A stretch of DNA of 64,000 bases. Source: Zobellia russellii (GTDB taxonomy: Bacteria; Bacteroidota; Bacteroidia; Flavobacteriales; Flavobacteriaceae). The position numbers and the translations under genes were made by a program. The stretch is from positions 62,001-126,000 of the forward strand of contig NZ_JACSOI010000007.1 of the NCBI RefSeq assembly GCF_018728565.1, read 5' to 3'. How positions within the stretch are numbered: position 1 is the stretch's first letter; every line of letters begins with the position of its first letter. Positions 61,392 through 64,000 of the stretch are shown piece after piece. Under the pieces are notes generated by a model that had not been told where the DNA came from, did not search any database, and saw nothing but the letters and a program-made list of their open reading frames with translations.

Positions 61392-63371
61392 TTGATTTCA
61401 AAAACCACAATAGATAAAGTTTACGAAACTGCCCGTTTAGAAGAGGTTATAGGAGACTTTGTACAATTGAAAAAATCGGGCTCTAACTTTAAGGGGCTCA
61501 GTCCGTTTTCAGATGAGCGAACACCAAGTTTTATGGTGTCTCCGGTAAAACAGATATGGAAAGATTTTAGTAGTGGAAAAGGGGGTAATGTAGTGGCATT
61601 TTTAATGGAACACGAACATTTTACCTATCCAGAGGCCATAAAATACCTTGCCAAAAAATACAACATTGAAGTAGAAGAGACAGAGCGTACGGATGAGCAA
61701 AAGCAAGAAGCCAATGAGCGCGAAAGCATGTACCTGGTCTCGGAATTTGCGCAAAAGCATTTTTCCCATATGTTGTGGGATACAGAATTAGGTAAAGCCA
61801 TTGGTCTTAGTTATTTTAAGGAAAGGGGATTTGCCGAGGAGACCATAAAAAAATTCAATCTAGGCTATTGTTTGGATCAATGGGACGGTTTTACAAAAGC
61901 CGCATTTGATGAAGGGTATAAATTAAAGTACTTGGAGCAAACGGGGCTTACCATTGTAAAACAGGATGCGCAAAACCCTAACAGCCCAAAAACTTTTGAT
62001 CGCTTTAAAGGAAGGGTAATGTTCCCTATACATTCCATGAGCGGTAGGGTCTTAGGTTTTGGAGGTAGAATTTTAGGTAATGATAAAAAGGCGGCAAAAT
62101 ATCTAAACTCGCCAGAGAGCGATATTTATCATAAGAGCAAAGTGTTATATGGTATTTATCATGCTAAACAGGCTATTGCCAAAGAGGACAATTGCTATTT
62201 GGTTGAAGGCTATACGGATGTTATTCAGTTTTACCAACGTGGTATTCATAATGTTGTATCGTCAAGTGGAACGGCACTTACTCCAGAGCAAATACGTCTA
62301 ATCAACAGGCTTACAAAAAATATAACAGTACTTTTTGATGGTGATGCAGCGGGCCTTAGGGCTTCTTTACGTGGTATTGATTTAATTTTGGAGCAGGGCA
62401 TGAACGTAAAGGTCTGCGCGTTTCCTGAAGGAGAAGACCCGGACAGTTTTTCTAAAAACAACGCCCTTGAGGATGTTCAACAGTATTTAGAAGAAAAATC
62501 GCAGGATTTTATACAATTTAAAGCGGGACTTTTGGCTCAAGAAGCGGCCAATGACCCTATAAAGCGGGCAGATACGGTCAGGGATATTATTCAGAGTATT
62601 TCCAAAATACCGGACGCCATAAAGCGGGAAATTTACATTCAAGAATGTGCTAATATCATGAAGGTTTCCGAGGGCGTACTCTTTAGTACGTTGGCACAAA
62701 TGGGCAAAAAGGGAGCTTCAGCAGATTCTAAAACTCAAAAACCGGAACAAAAAGCTTTTGATGTAGTCAAGAACGAGGCTCCACAGGAGAAAGTAGATGT
62801 GCAGTATTTACTGGAACGCAAAATTATTGAACTGTTGTTGCTGTATGGGAATGAAAAAGAAGAGTTTGAGGATTTAGTGCTAAAAGAAAATGAATCTGGA
62901 GACCTGATACTGGAGCCTGAGTCGGTTGAAGCTAAGGTGTATGAAAAGATTTTCTTGGATCTACAGGATGATGAAATTGAATTGGCAAATGAACAATTCC
63001 GGCAGATTTACTATAAACTTATTGAGGCCTTGAACCAAGATTCCAATTTTACGATAAGTACTTTTTTAAGCGGACTAGAGCAACAGTTGGTTTCTGAAGT
63101 GTCTTCTATTTTAATGGAAGAGGAAAAGTATACATTGCACAGTTGGGAAAGAAAGGATATTTATCCTAAAGAAAAAAAGGTAGGCGTGGCGCAATTGGTA
63201 AGTGAAACTATCCTGACCTTACGATGTTTTTTAATAAAAAAACGTATGACAGCCTTGCAAGACCATACCAAGGAAAGTCAACAAGATCACAGGGAAACGC
63301 TTGAAGAAATCATGAATTATCTTCAATTGAACAAATTGCTCAATAAAAAGTTGAATAGGGTATTCTCTTAA
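61392..63371 (+). CDS. dnaG: DNA primase
   Basis: DnaG makes RNA primers at the replication fork. A TTG start (MISKTTIDKVYETARLEEVI) matches the usual N-terminus; the open frame extends further upstream but without conserved sequence. It gives 659 residues. The N-terminal zinc-ribbon domain is recognisable (FKGLSPFSDERTPSF, FSSGKGGN), but the four ligands are Ser37, Ser40, Asp58 and Ser61 in place of Cys, His, Cys and Cys. The Toprim catalytic core is intact: EGYTD (272-276) and FDGDAAG. The C-terminal helicase-binding part is present. The loss of zinc therefore affects template recognition rather than catalysis. Confidence 0.95.
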   Translation: MISKTTIDKVYETARLEEVIGDFVQLKKSGSNFKGLSPFSDERTPSFMVSPVKQIWKDFSSGKGGNVVAFLMEHEHFTYPEAIKYLAKKYNIEVEETERTDEQKQEANERESMYLVSEFAQKHFSHMLWDTELGKAIGLSYFKERGFAEETIKKFNLGYCLDQWDGFTKAAFDEGYKLKYLEQTGLTIVKQDAQNPNSPKTFDRFKGRVMFPIHSMSGRVLGFGGRILGNDKKAAKYLNSPESDIYHKSKVLYGIYHAKQAIAKEDNCYLVEGYTDVIQFYQRGIHNVVSSSGTALTPEQIRLINRLTKNITVLFDGDAAGLRASLRGIDLILEQGMNVKVCAFPEGEDPDSFSKNNALEDVQQYLEEKSQDFIQFKAGLLAQEAANDPIKRADTVRDIIQSISKIPDAIKREIYIQECANIMKVSEGVLFSTLAQMGKKGASADSKTQKPEQKAFDVVKNEAPQEKVDVQYLLERKIIELLLLYGNEKEEFEDLVLKENESGDLILEPESVEAKVYEKIFLDLQDDEIELANEQFRQIYYKLIEALNQDSNFTISTFLSGLEQQLVSEVSSILMEEEKYTLHSWERKDIYPKEKKVGVAQLVSETILTLRCFLIKKRMTALQDHTKESQQDHRETLEEIMNYLQLNKLLNKKLNRVFS

Positions 63372-63403
63372 GAATTAGGTGTGAAAGCTTGAGTTTAGGG
63401 TAT

Positions 63404-63431
63404 AAAAAAACCCTAACGAAATCATCAGGGT
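63404..63431 (-). terminator. Terminator of the response regulator gene
   Basis: On the minus strand ACCCTGA and TTAGGGT pair (one G-T) around a loop of about 14 bases, followed by seven T. It lies between convergent genes, 27 bases after the stop. Confidence 0.75.
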
Positions 63432-63457
63432 CTATACACGTTACGAATGTTAACTTC

Positions 63458-64000
63458 TTAATAAAGTTCCAATGCTTTTGCCTGTTGCAAAAGATCTACC
63501 ATGTTGTCTACGTTTAACTTTTTCATTAAACGAGCCTTGTAGGTACTCACTGTTTTTTCGTTTAAGTTCAAACCGATGGCTACATCTTTGTTACGCTTAC
63601 CGCTAGCCAATAATTTAAGTACTTCAACCTCACGGGTAGAAAGTTTTCTAAAGAACCTTCTGGGTTTTTGGGTACCTTCATCAAATGCTAAACGTTGTGC
63701 AAGTTCATTTGTAATGAACATGTTGCCTTCGCTTACTTTTTTAACTGCTGTTATGATGTAGTCTATGTCTGAGGCTTTTGAAAGATATCCAAAGGCACCT
63801 GCGCGAATAGTACTTAGTGCATAAACGTCTTCAGATTGACCGCTATACATTAATACCTTTACACTCGGGTGTTCTTTTTTGATTTTTCGCAGCGTGGCAA
63901 TTCCGTTAATTTCCGGAATGTCCATCTCCAGCATTACTACATCAGGATTTGATTTCTCCAACTTATCGAAGAGCTCAGAAGTAGTGGATACCGCACCCAC
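63458..64000 (-). CDS. NarL/LuxR-type response regulator, 3' part
   Basis: The frame continues past the window end, so the N-terminus is missing; the terminal GTG is not taken as the start. The 180 visible residues are the latter part of a receiver domain and a complete LuxR-type helix-turn-helix (LSTREVEVLKLLASGKRNKD, EKTVSTYKARLMKKL). In the receiver, the phosphoacceptor position is Glu (VVMLEMDIPEING) rather than Asp, with Ser (MYSGQS) and Lys (YLSKASD) in the usual places. Glu can mimic a phosphorylated Asp, so it may act without a kinase. Target genes are unknown. Confidence 0.88.
   Translation of the reverse strand: MGAVSTTSELFDKLEKSNPDVVMLEMDIPEINGIATLRKIKKEHPSVKVLMYSGQSEDVYALSTIRAGAFGYLSKASDIDYIITAVKKVSEGNMFITNELAQRLAFDEGTQKPRRFFRKLSTREVEVLKLLASGKRNKDVAIGLNLNEKTVSTYKARLMKKLNVDNMVDLLQQAKALELY

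Noticed and set aside
1-64000. CRISPR arrays, tRNA or rRNA genes, insertion sequences or prophage
   Set aside because: I saw no regularly spaced repeats, cloverleaf-like sequences, transposase or phage proteins, or long terminal inverted repeats. Small or diverged examples could be missed by eye.

Overview
The window is a chromosomal stretch of a flavobacterium (Bacteroidota, most likely Flavobacteriaceae). The signs are a gliding-motility ABC ATPase (GldA), a secreted protein with a type IX secretion C-terminus, DUF5686 and GLPGLI proteins, a TonB-dependent receptor, a MetH split into two genes, A/T-rich intergenic regions with few Shine-Dalgarno sequences, and many promoters of the form TTG-N19-22-TAnnTTTG. 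Genes are densely packed and mostly on the + strand. I saw no rRNA or tRNA gene, transposon, prophage or CRISPR array.

Layout. 1-10.8 kb: envelope and housekeeping genes (partial DUF5686 protein, two pyrophosphatases, a TonB-like protein, App1, a deoxynucleoside kinase, a GLPGLI/TonB-receptor pair). 10.9-18.6 kb: metK behind a SAM-II-type riboswitch, then a SAM-I riboswitch controlling metY, a three-enzyme MetX/aspartate kinase/homoserine dehydrogenase fusion, and a metZ-like gene. 18.7-25.9 kb: a minus-strand accessory block with a T9SS beta-helix protein and lipoprotein, an NTF2-like protein, an MBL-fold protein, a Crp-like regulator and membrane proteins. 26.1-34.0 kb: an Rrf2 regulator and the assimilatory sulfate reduction operon (DUF2061, cysH, cysD, cysN, sulfite reductase-HEPN, SUMT, flavin reductase). 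34.1-39.5 kb: a second SAM-I riboswitch, split metH, a small unknown gene, a structured RNA, and metF. 39.5-44.4 kb: envelope proteins and gldA. 44.6-48.8 kb: an aromatic amino acid operon (pheA, aminotransferase, tyrA, DAHP synthase/chorismate mutase) preceded by a Phe/Tyr-rich leader peptide and attenuator. 49-64 kb: rsgA, dtd, two DUF3857 proteins, a MazG-like enzyme, aroA, queA, rlmN, a polyprenyl synthase, small envelope proteins, dnaG, and the 3' part of a response regulator gene.

How the genes work together. The window holds most of a sulfur-to-methionine circuit: sulfate to sulfide (26.7-34 kb), sulfide plus acylated homoserine to homocysteine (12.7-18.6 kb), methylation to methionine using methyl-THF (metH/metF), and SAM synthesis (metK). 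Three SAM riboswitches of two different classes appear to give feedback, and a repeated CTAY-N7-ATAGGG dyad is a candidate operator of the sulfate block. The aromatic operon appears to be controlled separately by ribosome stalling on Phe/Tyr codons. The most notable observations are this Phe/Tyr attenuator, the SAM-II long-loop candidate at metK, the putative sulfur operator, the three-enzyme fusion, a sulfite reductase with a HEPN-like tail, and a DnaG primase that has lost all four zinc ligands.
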